A stretch of DNA of 64,000 nt. Origin: Adlercreutzia caecimuris B7. GTDB lineage: Bacteria > Actinomycetota > Coriobacteriia > Coriobacteriales > Eggerthellaceae. The position numbers and the translations under genes were made by a program. The stretch is taken from positions 123,401 through 187,400 of the forward strand of contig NZ_KE159646.1 of the NCBI RefSeq assembly GCF_000403355.2, given 5' to 3'. Shown one piece after another: positions 8,463-16,023 of the stretch (its first letter is position 1; each line of letters opens with the position of its first letter). The notes below the pieces were generated by a model. That model was not told the DNA's origin. It made no database searches and saw only the letters and a program-made list of their open reading frames with translations.

Positions 8463-9713
8463 TTGGTACAGCTGCAACGACAGGGACAGCGTGCGCTCGC
8501 CGTCTTGACGGCTCTGCTGCTCGCCTTCTCCCTTGTGGGGGTCACCCCTTCTGCGGCTTTGGCAGATCCCGTCGATGACGGCCAGGCCGCTGTCGATCAG
8601 GCCCAGGCGACGCTCAGCGACGCCGAGGCCCGCATGGCCCAGATCAACGAAGAGTACGAGGCCCTGTCCGCGCAGGTGGACGAGCTTCAGGGAAAAATCG
8701 ACGAAACAAGCGCATCGGCCCTCGAGGCTCAGCAGGCCATGCTCGAAGGTCGGGAGAATTTGGGCGATGTGGCGGTGGGCGAGTACCGCAACGGCAGCGC
8801 AGCCAGCTTGCTCATGATGGTGCTCGACTCCAAGAGCTTCGCCGATCTTCTCCGCAACATGGAGTATGCCACGCAGATTATGGCCTTCCAAGCCGACGAG
8901 ATCGCCAAGCAGGAAGAGCGCAAGCGTGCCTTCGACGAAGTATCCAACGAGCTGAACACCCAGAAGAACGAGCAGGAGCAGGCTCTGGCTGCCCAGGCGG
9001 AGAAGCGGGCCGAGGCCGAGGCCATTGTGGACGATGCCGCAAGCCGTCTGGAGAGCGCGAAGGCCGATCATGCGGCCCGACTGGCCGAGTTGGCCGCTCA
9101 GGCCGAAGCGTTGCGCAAGCAGCAGGAAGAGGCCGAGGCGGCAGCGGCGCGCAAGGCCGCCAAGGAGAGTCCGGACGCGAATACGGGCGATCGCGAGCCG
9201 GTGGTGGGCGACGATGCGCCGGTCGAGCCCGATCCCGACGACGGGGGCGACGAGGGCTCCTCGGGCGACGACTCGTCTTCGGGCGATTCGGGAGAATCGG
9301 AGGGCGATGCGGATTCCTCGGACGACAACGCCGGCTCCTCAGATGACGATGAGGGCTCGGCCGGTTCGTCTGACACATCGAACGAGGGCTGGCTTTCCGG
9401 CACAGCCTCGGCCTACGGCGGCAAGACCGACCCCTCCACGCCCAATCCCGGCACCACAGCTACCGGCGCGGTGTGCGATGACAACTCCATGGGCGTGGCC
9501 GTTCCCAAGTCGCTGAAGAACTATCGCAGCTACTTCGGCCGCACGGTGGAGATCAAGTACGGCGGCAAAACGGTGTATGCCACGGTAAACGACTGCGGCT
9601 CCATGGGCGGCGGTAGCCGCGTGCTCGACCTCCAGCCCGGTGTATGGAAGGCCTTTGGCTTCTCCAGCTGCAAGGGATGGGGTCTGCGAACGGTGAAATA
9701 CCGCTTCCTGTAG
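8463..9713 (+). CDS. Secreted coiled-coil protein with C-terminal RlpA-like double-psi beta-barrel
   Basis: An exported cell-wall protein of 416 residues from TTG 8463 (AAAGGG 5 bases upstream). ATG 8394 is an alternative start but would give an unusually long N-region before the signal peptide. The signal peptide ends at about PSAALA. A long coiled coil of the PcsB/EnvC N-terminal type follows (DPVDDGQAAVDQAQATLSD onwards), including a GEYRNGSAASLLMMVLDS turn. An acidic Ser/Asp/Gly linker comes next, then a C-terminal domain with TASAYGGKTDPST, TGAV, VYATVNDCGS and RVLDLQPGVWKAFG, resembling the RlpA/3D double-psi barrel. It likely binds or cleaves peptidoglycan during division. Two cysteines in the barrel may form a disulfide. 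Confidence 0.83.
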   Translation: MVQLQRQGQRALAVLTALLLAFSLVGVTPSAALADPVDDGQAAVDQAQATLSDAEARMAQINEEYEALSAQVDELQGKIDETSASALEAQQAMLEGRENLGDVAVGEYRNGSAASLLMMVLDSKSFADLLRNMEYATQIMAFQADEIAKQEERKRAFDEVSNELNTQKNEQEQALAAQAEKRAEAEAIVDDAASRLESAKADHAARLAELAAQAEALRKQQEEAEAAAARKAAKESPDANTGDREPVVGDDAPVEPDPDDGGDEGSSGDDSSSGDSGESEGDADSSDDNAGSSDDDEGSAGSSDTSNEGWLSGTASAYGGKTDPSTPNPGTTATGAVCDDNSMGVAVPKSLKNYRSYFGRTVEIKYGGKTVYATVNDCGSMGGGSRVLDLQPGVWKAFGFSSCKGWGLRTVKYRFL

Positions 9714-9763
9714 GAGCGCGCCGCGCGGCGGGAAATTCTCCCGCACCGCCCGGCGAAGTGCGC

Positions 9764-9769
9764 TATACT
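9764..9769 (+). promoter_or_regulatory. -10 box of the pheS T-box transcript
   Basis: TATACT lies just before the T-box leader, with a predicted start near 9776. No convincing -35 is visible. A short GCGGGA/TCCCGC hairpin at 9727-9743, without a T-run, lies between the preceding gene and this promoter. Confidence 0.5.
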
Positions 9770-9775
9770 TCACTG

Positions 9776-10090
9776 CTACATGCGATGACGAAGACAAGGT
9801 TCGCGTATTCGCGGTCTTCAGAGAGGGCCCCCTGGCTGAAAGGGCCCGGCCGGCGATGCGAGTCCGTTCCCTTCCGAGCAGCGCCTCTGAACCCGGACGC
9901 GGCACTTCCGCGAGACGGCCAGTAGGGGGCGACGGTTCGCTTCCGTAATCGGGCGATAACGAGCGGGCGGCTTGTCGGCGGCGCCATGGGCGCGGCGGCG
10001 CGTCGCCAACCGAGGTGGTACCGCGAGAGCCCTCTCTCGTCCTTGGGTTTCCGGGCAAGTTGCCCGGCCGAGGCGAGAGAGGGCTTTTTC
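9776..10090 (+). promoter_or_regulatory. T-box leader controlling pheS
   Basis: A tRNA-sensing leader expected to respond to uncharged tRNA-Phe. The diagnostic antiterminator bulge TGGTACCGCG is at 10016-10025. It is followed directly by an intrinsic terminator: a 12-bp stem (10028-10039 with 10074-10085) and five T residues (10085-10089). Stem I begins near 9785 with AGAGAGGG and GGCTGAAAGG elements. TTC codons at 9867-9869 and 9872-9874 are candidate specifiers (Phe). The terminator implies transcriptional control. No other feature explains the 409 bases between the genes. Confidence 0.93.
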
Positions 10091-10122
10091 TGTTGGAAGC
10101 AAGAGCGAAAGGCGAAGCAGCT

Positions 10123-11184
10123 ATGGCAATTGCAGAGGAACTGGCCGCCCTGCGCGAGCGCACTCTGGCCGAGATCGAGGCGGCCTGCGACTCGACGGCG
10201 CTGGAGGCCGTGCGCGTGGCGGTGCTGGGCAAGTCCGGTACGCTGACCGGGTATTTGCGCTCCATGGGGTCGGTCCCCCCCGAGGAACGCGCCGCCGTGG
10301 GCAAGGCCGTGAATGCGGCCCGCGGCGAGATCGAGGAGGCCCTTGCGGCCGCCAAGGCGTCCATCGCCGCGGCGGAGCTGGCCGCCTCCATCGACGCGGC
10401 GGCTGTGGATGTCACCCTGCCCGGCCGTGCCCAGCAGATGGGCACGCGCCATCTCATCAACGGCATCATCGACGAGGTGTCCGACATCTTCTTGGGGCTC
10501 GGCTACAAGGTGGTGGAAGGCGCCGAGATCGAGACCGACTACTACAACTTCACGGCTCTGAACGCCCCGGCCGACCATCCGAGCCGTTCCATGCAGGATA
10601 CCTTCTACGTGCGCGACCTCTCGGGCGATGCCTCGCGGGTGCGCGGCGAGTCCGACGTGCTGCTGCGCACTCAGACCTCCGGCGTGCAGGTGCACGTGAT
10701 GGAGGACTGGGATCTGCCCATCTACATGATCGCGCCGGGCAAAGTGTACCGCCGCGATGTGGCCGACCCGTCCCATCTGCCCCAGTTCCACCAGATCGAG
10801 GGGCTGGTCGTGGATAGGGGCATTACCTTCGGGGACTTGAAGGGCACGCTCGACTATATGTGCAAGCAGATCTTCGGCCCTGACCGCAAGACGCGTTTTC
10901 GCGCCCACTACTTCCCGTTCACGGAGCCCTCGGCCGAGGCCGACGTGAGCTGCGGCATCTGCCACGGCGAGGGCTGCCGCATGTGCAAGGGCACCGGCTG
11001 GATCGAGATCCTGGGCTGCGGCATGGTGGATCCGAACGTGCTGTCCATGAGCGGCATCGATCCGGAGGAGTACTCCGGCTTCGCCTTCGGCATGGGGGTG
11101 GAGCGCATCGCTTGCCTGAAATACGACGTGCCCGACCTGCGCATGCTGCTTGAAGGTGACATGCGCTTCCTGCGCCAATTTTAG
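10123..11184 (+). CDS. pheS: Phenylalanyl-tRNA synthetase alpha subunit
   Basis: PheS is the catalytic subunit that activates Phe and charges tRNA-Phe as an (alpha-beta)2 enzyme with PheT. The protein has 353 residues from ATG 10123; the frame is open upstream only through the T-box. A helical N-terminal arm (about 1-85) is followed by the class II core. Motif 2 appears as QFHQIEGLVVD and motif 3 as GFAFGMGVERIACLKY near the C-terminus. CGICHGEGCRMCKG supplies a Cys cluster that may bind metal. Expression should depend on the T-box. pheT follows after an unusually long 243-base spacer. Confidence 0.98.
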   Translation: MAIAEELAALRERTLAEIEAACDSTALEAVRVAVLGKSGTLTGYLRSMGSVPPEERAAVGKAVNAARGEIEEALAAAKASIAAAELAASIDAAAVDVTLPGRAQQMGTRHLINGIIDEVSDIFLGLGYKVVEGAEIETDYYNFTALNAPADHPSRSMQDTFYVRDLSGDASRVRGESDVLLRTQTSGVQVHVMEDWDLPIYMIAPGKVYRRDVADPSHLPQFHQIEGLVVDRGITFGDLKGTLDYMCKQIFGPDRKTRFRAHYFPFTEPSAEADVSCGICHGEGCRMCKGTGWIEILGCGMVDPNVLSMSGIDPEEYSGFAFGMGVERIACLKYDVPDLRMLLEGDMRFLRQF

Positions 11185-11427
11185 CTGTGGCTCTGCCGGG
11201 GCGGCGACACTGGACATTCCGATTCGCTCGGCAGTCCTCGCTCGGCAGAACAGGACATTGAGCCCTGTTCTGTTCGCTGCGGAACTCGCTCGGTCGGAAC
11301 ACCCAGTGCCGCCTGCGAAGGATGGTGCCGCTGCGGAACTCGCTTGGCGAGCACCACCCGAACCCCCCTGGGCATTGATTTTTTTGAATTCAAGTTTGGA
11401 GCTTTGGCTCAAGAGAAGGAAATCATC
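11185..11427 (+). other. Structured spacer between pheS and pheT
   Basis: This 243-base gap separates two genes normally almost adjacent. It holds a 9-bp perfect hairpin (CAGAACAGG at 11246-11254 with CCTGTTCTG at 11264-11272), a CTCGC-TTG-GCGAG hairpin at about 11338-11350, and repeated phrases (GCTGCGGAACTCGCT appears twice). No reading frame with a credible start was seen, and no T-rich terminator follows either stem. Confidence 0.5.
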
Positions 11428-13878
11428 ATGAAGGTATCTTTGAAGTGGCTTTCGGAATATACGCAGGTGCCGGGCGATTTGAAGGCGTTCTGCGACCGGC
11501 TCGATCTTACGGGCACGGGGGTGGAGGGCGTCGAGCAGACCGGCGAGGCCTTCGAAGGCGTCGTTGTGGCGCGCGTGCTCACCTGTGAGCCCCATCCCGA
11601 TTCCGACCACATGCACGTGGTGACGGTGGATGTGGGCGCGGGCGAGCCGGTGCAGATCGTCTGCGGCGCGCCAAACATCGCCGCTGACATTCTCGTGCCC
11701 GTGGCGACGGTGGGCGCGGTGCTGCCCGGCGATTTCAAGATCAAGAAGTCGAAGCTGCGCGGACAGGTCAGCTGCGGCATGTGCTGCTCCCAGCGCGAGC
11801 TGGGGCTGGGGTCGGACCACTCGGGCATCTGGATTCTGCCCGAGGGCACGCCCGTGGGCACACCCATTGCCGAGGTGATCGGATCGGGCGACACCGTGCT
11901 CGATCTGGAGATCACCCCGAACCGCCCCGATTGCCTGTCGGTGGTGGGCATGGCCCGCGAGGTGGGCGCCATGTACCAGCAGCCGGTGACCTATCCGCTC
12001 GCCGCCGATGTGGCGAAGCTGCCCGCCGTTACCGCCGGTCCCGACGTGGCCGACGCGGTGAGCGTCACGGTGGCCGAGACCGACCGCTGCCCGCGCTACA
12101 CCGCCCGCGTCATCGACAACGTGAAGGTAGGTCCCTCGCCCGACTGGCTCGCCGAGCGCGTGAGCGCGGCCGGGGGCCGTCCCATCAACAACGTAGTGGA
12201 CGTGACTAACTACATCTTGTACCTGTACGGCCAGCCCCTGCACGCCTTCGACCTGGACACCCTGGCCGATGCCGACGGCAAGGTCGCGGTGGTGGTACGC
12301 GCCGCCGAGGAAGGAGAGGAGCTTGTCACCCTCGACGGTGAGAAGCGCGTCCTCTCCGAGGATATGACCGTCATCGCCACGCCGCAACGCGCTGTGGCGC
12401 TCGCCGGCGTGATGGGTGGCCTCGATACCGAGGTGACCGAGGCCACCACCACCGTGCTTCTGGAGTCGGCCGACTTCTGCAACGGGCGCACCTCCCGCAC
12501 GAGCCGCAACCTCGGGCTCATCTCCGAGGCCTCCATGCGCTACGAGCGCGGCGTGGACGAGAACCTGTGCGAGCTCGTGTCCCAGGCGGCCGCGGCCCTG
12601 CTCGCCGAGGTGTCCGGCGGCACCGTGCGCCCCGGCGTGGTGGACGTCTACGGCCGCGAGGCCGCCCCGCGCCCGCTCACCTTCCGCATCCCGCGCTTCA
12701 ACGCCATGATGGGCGCCGACATCCCCGCCGACTTCATCGAGGACATCCTCGTGCGCCTCGGCTGCGCCGTGGAGGCTACCGCCGACGCGGACGTGCTCTC
12801 GGTGCTCGCCCCCACCTTCCGGCCCGACCTGGAGCGCGAGATCGACCTGTACGAGGAGGTGCTGCGCCTGTGGGGCATGGACCGCATTGCTCCCACGTTG
12901 CCTGGCGGCCGCGAGCGCGTCGGTACCCGCACGCCGGAACAGCAGGTGGCGCGCCGCGTGAACGACGTGCTGCGCGCCGCGGGCCTGAACGAGACCATGA
13001 CCTACTCCTTCGCCGAGCCGGGCGATGTGGAGCGCTTGGGCCTGCCTGCCGACGGCCTCGGGCTGGCCGTGGAGCTTCTGAACCCGCTCAACGCCGACAT
13101 GTCCGTCATGCGCCAGTCCATTCTGCCCGGGCTTCTGCGCTCGGTGGCCTACAACCAGGCCCGTGGCGTGAAGAACATCCAGCTCTACGAGATCGGCACG
13201 GTGTTCACGGCCCATGAGGGCAAGAAGCGCGCCAAGGAGAAGCGGAAGCTCGTCGGCGTGCTCGCCGGAGCCATGGCCGATACGGCTTGGAACGCGCCGT
13301 CGGTGCCCTTCGACTTCTTCGACGGCAAGGGCGTGCTGGAGAGCATCGCTCGCGAGCTGGCGTGCCCCAAGGTGCGCTTCCGGGCCGTGTCCGCCGATGA
13401 GGCGCCTCAGCTGCAGCCGGGCCGCGCCGCCGAGATGATGAGCAACGGCGCCGTGATCGGCTGGGTGGGCGAAGTGCACCCGCTTGTATGCGATGCCTTC
13501 GACGCGGCGGCTCCCGTGGTGGCCTTCGAGCTGGACATGGCGGCGCTCACCCGCGCGTCGCGTCCCGCCCGCGACTACGTGGACGTGCCCACCTTCCCTG
13601 CCGTGACGGTGGACCAGGCCCTCGTCGTGGCGGAGGACGTGTCCCACGAGAAGCTCGTGCAGGTGATGACCTCGGCTGGCGGCAAGCTTCTGGAATCGGT
13701 GGCGCTGTTCGACGTGTACCGCGATGCGGAGCGCGTGGGCACCGGCAAGAAGTCCATGGCCTACAGCCTCACCTACCGCGCCGCCGACCGCACGCTCACG
13801 AGCGAGGAGGTGGAGCGGGCCCACGGCAAGCTCGTGGACAAGGTGCAGAAGGCCACCGGCGCGGAAGTGCGGGCGTAA
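11428..13878 (+). CDS. pheT: Phenylalanyl-tRNA synthetase beta subunit
   Basis: PheT partners PheS and provides tRNA binding and editing of misacylated Tyr-tRNA-Phe. The protein has 816 residues from ATG 11428 (AGAAGGAAAT upstream) and begins MKVSLKWLSEYT. Domains in order: the N-terminal OB-fold tRNA-binding domain (residues about 40-150), the B3/B4 editing module (about 210-400), the B5 domain (about 405-475, RIPRFNAMMG), the class II-like core, and the C-terminal FDX-ACB anticodon-binding domain (about 725-816, ending YRAADRTLTSEEVERAHGKL). The length is normal. acpS follows 4 bases after the stop. Confidence 0.98.
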   Translation: MKVSLKWLSEYTQVPGDLKAFCDRLDLTGTGVEGVEQTGEAFEGVVVARVLTCEPHPDSDHMHVVTVDVGAGEPVQIVCGAPNIAADILVPVATVGAVLPGDFKIKKSKLRGQVSCGMCCSQRELGLGSDHSGIWILPEGTPVGTPIAEVIGSGDTVLDLEITPNRPDCLSVVGMAREVGAMYQQPVTYPLAADVAKLPAVTAGPDVADAVSVTVAETDRCPRYTARVIDNVKVGPSPDWLAERVSAAGGRPINNVVDVTNYILYLYGQPLHAFDLDTLADADGKVAVVVRAAEEGEELVTLDGEKRVLSEDMTVIATPQRAVALAGVMGGLDTEVTEATTTVLLESADFCNGRTSRTSRNLGLISEASMRYERGVDENLCELVSQAAAALLAEVSGGTVRPGVVDVYGREAAPRPLTFRIPRFNAMMGADIPADFIEDILVRLGCAVEATADADVLSVLAPTFRPDLEREIDLYEEVLRLWGMDRIAPTLPGGRERVGTRTPEQQVARRVNDVLRAAGLNETMTYSFAEPGDVERLGLPADGLGLAVELLNPLNADMSVMRQSILPGLLRSVAYNQARGVKNIQLYEIGTVFTAHEGKKRAKEKRKLVGVLAGAMADTAWNAPSVPFDFFDGKGVLESIARELACPKVRFRAVSADEAPQLQPGRAAEMMSNGAVIGWVGEVHPLVCDAFDAAAPVVAFELDMAALTRASRPARDYVDVPTFPAVTVDQALVVAEDVSHEKLVQVMTSAGGKLLESVALFDVYRDAERVGTGKKSMAYSLTYRAADRTLTSEEVERAHGKLVDKVQKATGAEVRA

Positions 13879-13882
13879 ATCC

Positions 13883-14431
13883 ATGGCCCGCTCCAAGAAA
13901 TCCCAGGCCATCGTTGACGGTGCCCTGTCCATGACCGTGCCCGACGAGTCGGTGGGCCTCGGCGTGGACATCGTGGAGATCGGGCGCATGGAAAAGATCC
14001 TGGCGCGCTCGCCCTCATTCGCCGAGAAGGTGTACTCGGCCGCCGAGCGCGCCTACTGCGACGCCCATGCGCATCCCGAGGTGCACTACGCTACCCGCTT
14101 CGCTGCCAAGGAGGCGGTGCTGAAGGCGCTCGGCACGGGCTTTTCCGAGGGTATCGGCTGGCTCGACGTGGAGGTGCGCCGCACGGCCAAGGGGCGGCCT
14201 TACGTGGTGCTCACGGGCCGCGCCCGGGAGGTGGCCCGCGAGCGCGGCGTGCGCGAGATTCCCATCTCCCTGTCCTACACGCACACCGATGCGGTGGCCT
14301 GCGCCATGGCCATCACCGATGACGCGGTGGCCGCCCAGGAGCGCCGGCGCGACCCCATGGAGGAGCTCACCCGCCAGTTCAAGGAGGCCCGCACTATGCT
14401 CGACGACCTGCCCGCCGGGCCCCCTGCCTAG
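13883..14431 (+). CDS. acpS: Holo-[acyl-carrier-protein] synthase
   Basis: AcpS transfers 4'-phosphopantetheine from CoA to a serine of acyl carrier protein. The protein has 182 residues from ATG 13883, four bases after pheT. The family signature VGLGVDIVEIGRMEKIL holds the Mg-binding Asp, and RFAAKEAVLKALGTGF supplies the second metal/CoA site. SLSYTHTDAVACAMAI closes the domain. Family members are usually 120-130 residues. Here there are about 20 extra residues at the N-terminus and a polar C-terminal extension of about 35. The gene ends only 4 bases before the palindromic repeat that carries the IS element. Confidence 0.93.
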   Translation: MARSKKSQAIVDGALSMTVPDESVGLGVDIVEIGRMEKILARSPSFAEKVYSAAERAYCDAHAHPEVHYATRFAAKEAVLKALGTGFSEGIGWLDVEVRRTAKGRPYVVLTGRAREVARERGVREIPISLSYTHTDAVACAMAITDDAVAAQERRRDPMEELTRQFKEARTMLDDLPAGPPA

Positions 14432-14454
14432 TTTTGGCTTGAAAAGCACGGTTT

Positions 14455-15740
14455 GGAGGTGCGGACAAAAACTTGGACCGGCGTCGGTCCGGGAAGGAGT
14501 CCGCATGTACGACAGGGACACGATCGAGCTGGCGCTGCTCGCGCTGGAGGAGGGGATGACCCAGGTGGAGGCCGCCGAGCTCTGCGGCGCGTCCAGGGGC
14601 GCGGTCCAGCGCTGGGGGCGGGGCCTGCTGCCCCACGCGCGATGGCGGGCGTCCGGCTCCGCCGCAAGACCTCCACGGGGAGCTGCTAGGATGGCCCCTC
14701 CCGATGCGGAGGAGGACCCGTTGAACGAGGCGGAGAGGGCGGCCTACGAGGCCGCCATGAACGAGAACATGCTGCTCAGGGCGGTGTTGGACGACCTAAA
14801 AGGGGCAGGCTCGCACCCGGGTTCGATATCGAACAGGAGAAAGTGCGAGCTGGGCGAGAGATTGCGCGCGGCGACAGGCCTGCCCCTCCGAGAGATCACC
14901 GCTTTCTTGAGGATCTCGAGGAGCTCCTATGAGTACCACCGGGCGCGCCTGGGGCGGCCCGACAAGTACGCCGGGCTGCGGGCGCGCGTGCGCGAGCTGT
15001 TCGACGAGGGCTCCCGCGCGTGGGGCTACCGCACCATATGGGCCCGCCTGCGCCGCGAGGACGTGCGCGTGTCGGAGAAGGTGGTGCGCCGGCTGATGCG
15101 GGAGGAGGGCCTGTCCGCGGCCTACAACAGGCGCCGGCGCAGGGGGTGGAGCTCCTACGAGGGCGAGGTGTCCGCCGCCCCGCCCAACCTGGTCGCCAGG
15201 GACTTCTCGGCGGCCGCCCCGGACGAGCTGTGGGTCACCGACATAACCGAGTTCCGCATCCCGGCCGGCAAGGCCTACCTGAGCGCCGTGGTGGACTGCT
15301 TCGACGGGCGCCCCGCCGGCTGGAGGATAGGGGCGTCGCCCACGGCCGACCTGGCCAACGGGTCGCTCGAGGACGCGCTCGCCGGCAGGCGCCCGGGGGC
15401 GCGCACCGTGGTGCACAGCGACCGCGGCGGCCACTACCGCTGGCCCGGCTGGATCGCCCTGTGCGAGGGGGCCGGCCTGGTCCGCTCCATGTCGGCCAAG
15501 GGGTGCAGCCCGGACAACGCGGCGTGCGAGGGGTTCTTCGGCCGGCTCAAGAACGAGTTCTTCCACTACAGGGACTGGGAGGGCGTCTCCCTGGCGGAGT
15601 TCTCCGGGCGTCTGGACGCCTACCTGCGCTACTATTGCTCGGGGCGCATCAAGCGCTCGCTGGGGTGGCTGAGCCCCGACGAGTACCGCGCCTCGCTTGG
15701 GTACGCCGCCTAGGCGGTACGGAAAAACGTCCGCACCCCC
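14455..15740 (+). mobile_element. IS3-family insertion sequence
   Basis: This 1286-bp element is bounded by 12-bp imperfect inverted repeats: GGAGGTGCGGAC (14455-14466) and, inverted at 15729-15740, GGGGGTGCGGAC. Direct TTT copies on each side (14452-14454 and 15741-15743) are the likely 3-bp target duplication. It encodes one fused DDE transposase. Both ends and the gene look intact, so it may be active. Confidence 0.85.
14505..15713 (+). CDS. IS3-family transposase (single fused ORF)
   Basis: A 402-residue DDE transposase. The start is ATG 14505 with AAGGAG 5 bases upstream. The N-terminal HTH (MTQVEAAELCGASRGAVQRWGRG) would bind the IS ends. A helical linker with MNENMLLRAVLDDLK and an HTH_21-like segment (AWGYRTIWARLRRE) follow. 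The rve integrase core carries the catalytic triad: Asp in ELWVTDITEF, Asp in VHSDRGGHYR, and Glu in NAACEGFFGRLKNE. Most IS3 elements use two overlapping frames joined by frameshifting; here both halves lie in one frame. No inactivating change is visible. Confidence 0.92.
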   Translation: MYDRDTIELALLALEEGMTQVEAAELCGASRGAVQRWGRGLLPHARWRASGSAARPPRGAARMAPPDAEEDPLNEAERAAYEAAMNENMLLRAVLDDLKGAGSHPGSISNRRKCELGERLRAATGLPLREITAFLRISRSSYEYHRARLGRPDKYAGLRARVRELFDEGSRAWGYRTIWARLRREDVRVSEKVVRRLMREEGLSAAYNRRRRRGWSSYEGEVSAAPPNLVARDFSAAAPDELWVTDITEFRIPAGKAYLSAVVDCFDGRPAGWRIGASPTADLANGSLEDALAGRRPGARTVVHSDRGGHYRWPGWIALCEGAGLVRSMSAKGCSPDNAACEGFFGRLKNEFFHYRDWEGVSLAEFSGRLDAYLRYYCSGRIKRSLGWLSPDEYRASLGYAA

Positions 15741-15950
15741 TTTGGGAACTCGAACGGGTTTTAACCGTGCTTTCTTGAAGACGTCACCAGGCATAACTCC
15801 GTACGCGACGCTTCGGCAACTTCTCCATGCGCCCCGTTGGGCCCAATTCGGTTCCCAGGTCGTGCTTTTCAAGCCAGAAGCGGCTGCGGGCATCGGGCGA
15901 TTACCTGCGGGCGTTTCGTGAAAGGGGCGGCGGCTCGCCGCGTCGGACGC

Positions 15951-15956
15951 TACAAT
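15951..15956 (+). promoter_or_regulatory. -10 box of glmS
   Basis: TACAAT lies 67 bases before the glmS ATG. The -35 is poor. The rest of the 310-base gap (15714-16023) holds the IS right end, the right half of the palindromic element and the glmS leader hairpin. Confidence 0.45.
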
Positions 15957-15980
15957 AGCCCCATCGCTTGAGAGAACCGA

Positions 15981-16007
15981 GGGCGGCCTGCGCGGTCGCC
16001 CCTTTTT
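15981..16007 (+). promoter_or_regulatory. Terminator-like hairpin in the glmS leader
   Basis: An 8-bp GC stem (15981-15988 with 15994-16001, one G-T pair), a 5-base loop, then C and five T residues (16003-16007). It lies between the -10 box and the RBS (AAGGAG). The hairpin is preceded by AACCGAGGGC, as in the ligA leader. It could attenuate transcription or simply protect the 5' end. Confidence 0.55.
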
Positions 16008-16023
16008 GCTAAGGAGCAGAACT

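Larger units (their letters stand above)
14435..15876. repeat. MITE-like palindromic element split by an IS3-family insertion
   Basis: TGGCTTGAAAAGCACG (14435-14450) is repeated exactly inverted at 15861-15876. Similarity continues inwards in shorter blocks (TGGGAAC shared after the arms). Removing the IS (14455-15740) and one target duplication leaves about 153 bp bounded by these 16-bp repeats. A second inverted pair, AAAGCACGGTT (14443-14453) and AACCGTGCTTT (15763-15773), would form a hairpin directly after acpS. No other copy was noticed in the window. Confidence 0.6.

Noticed and set aside
9763..13989. Very long open frame on the minus strand opposite pheS-pheT
   Set aside because: High-GC coding DNA produces long antisense frames. 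It has no RBS or promoter, His/Arg/Ala-rich translation, and lies over two certain genes and the T-box.
15981..16007. Treating the glmS (and ligA) leader hairpins as terminators of the preceding genes
   Set aside because: A -10 box lies upstream of each hairpin and the RBS follows immediately, so they belong to the downstream leaders.
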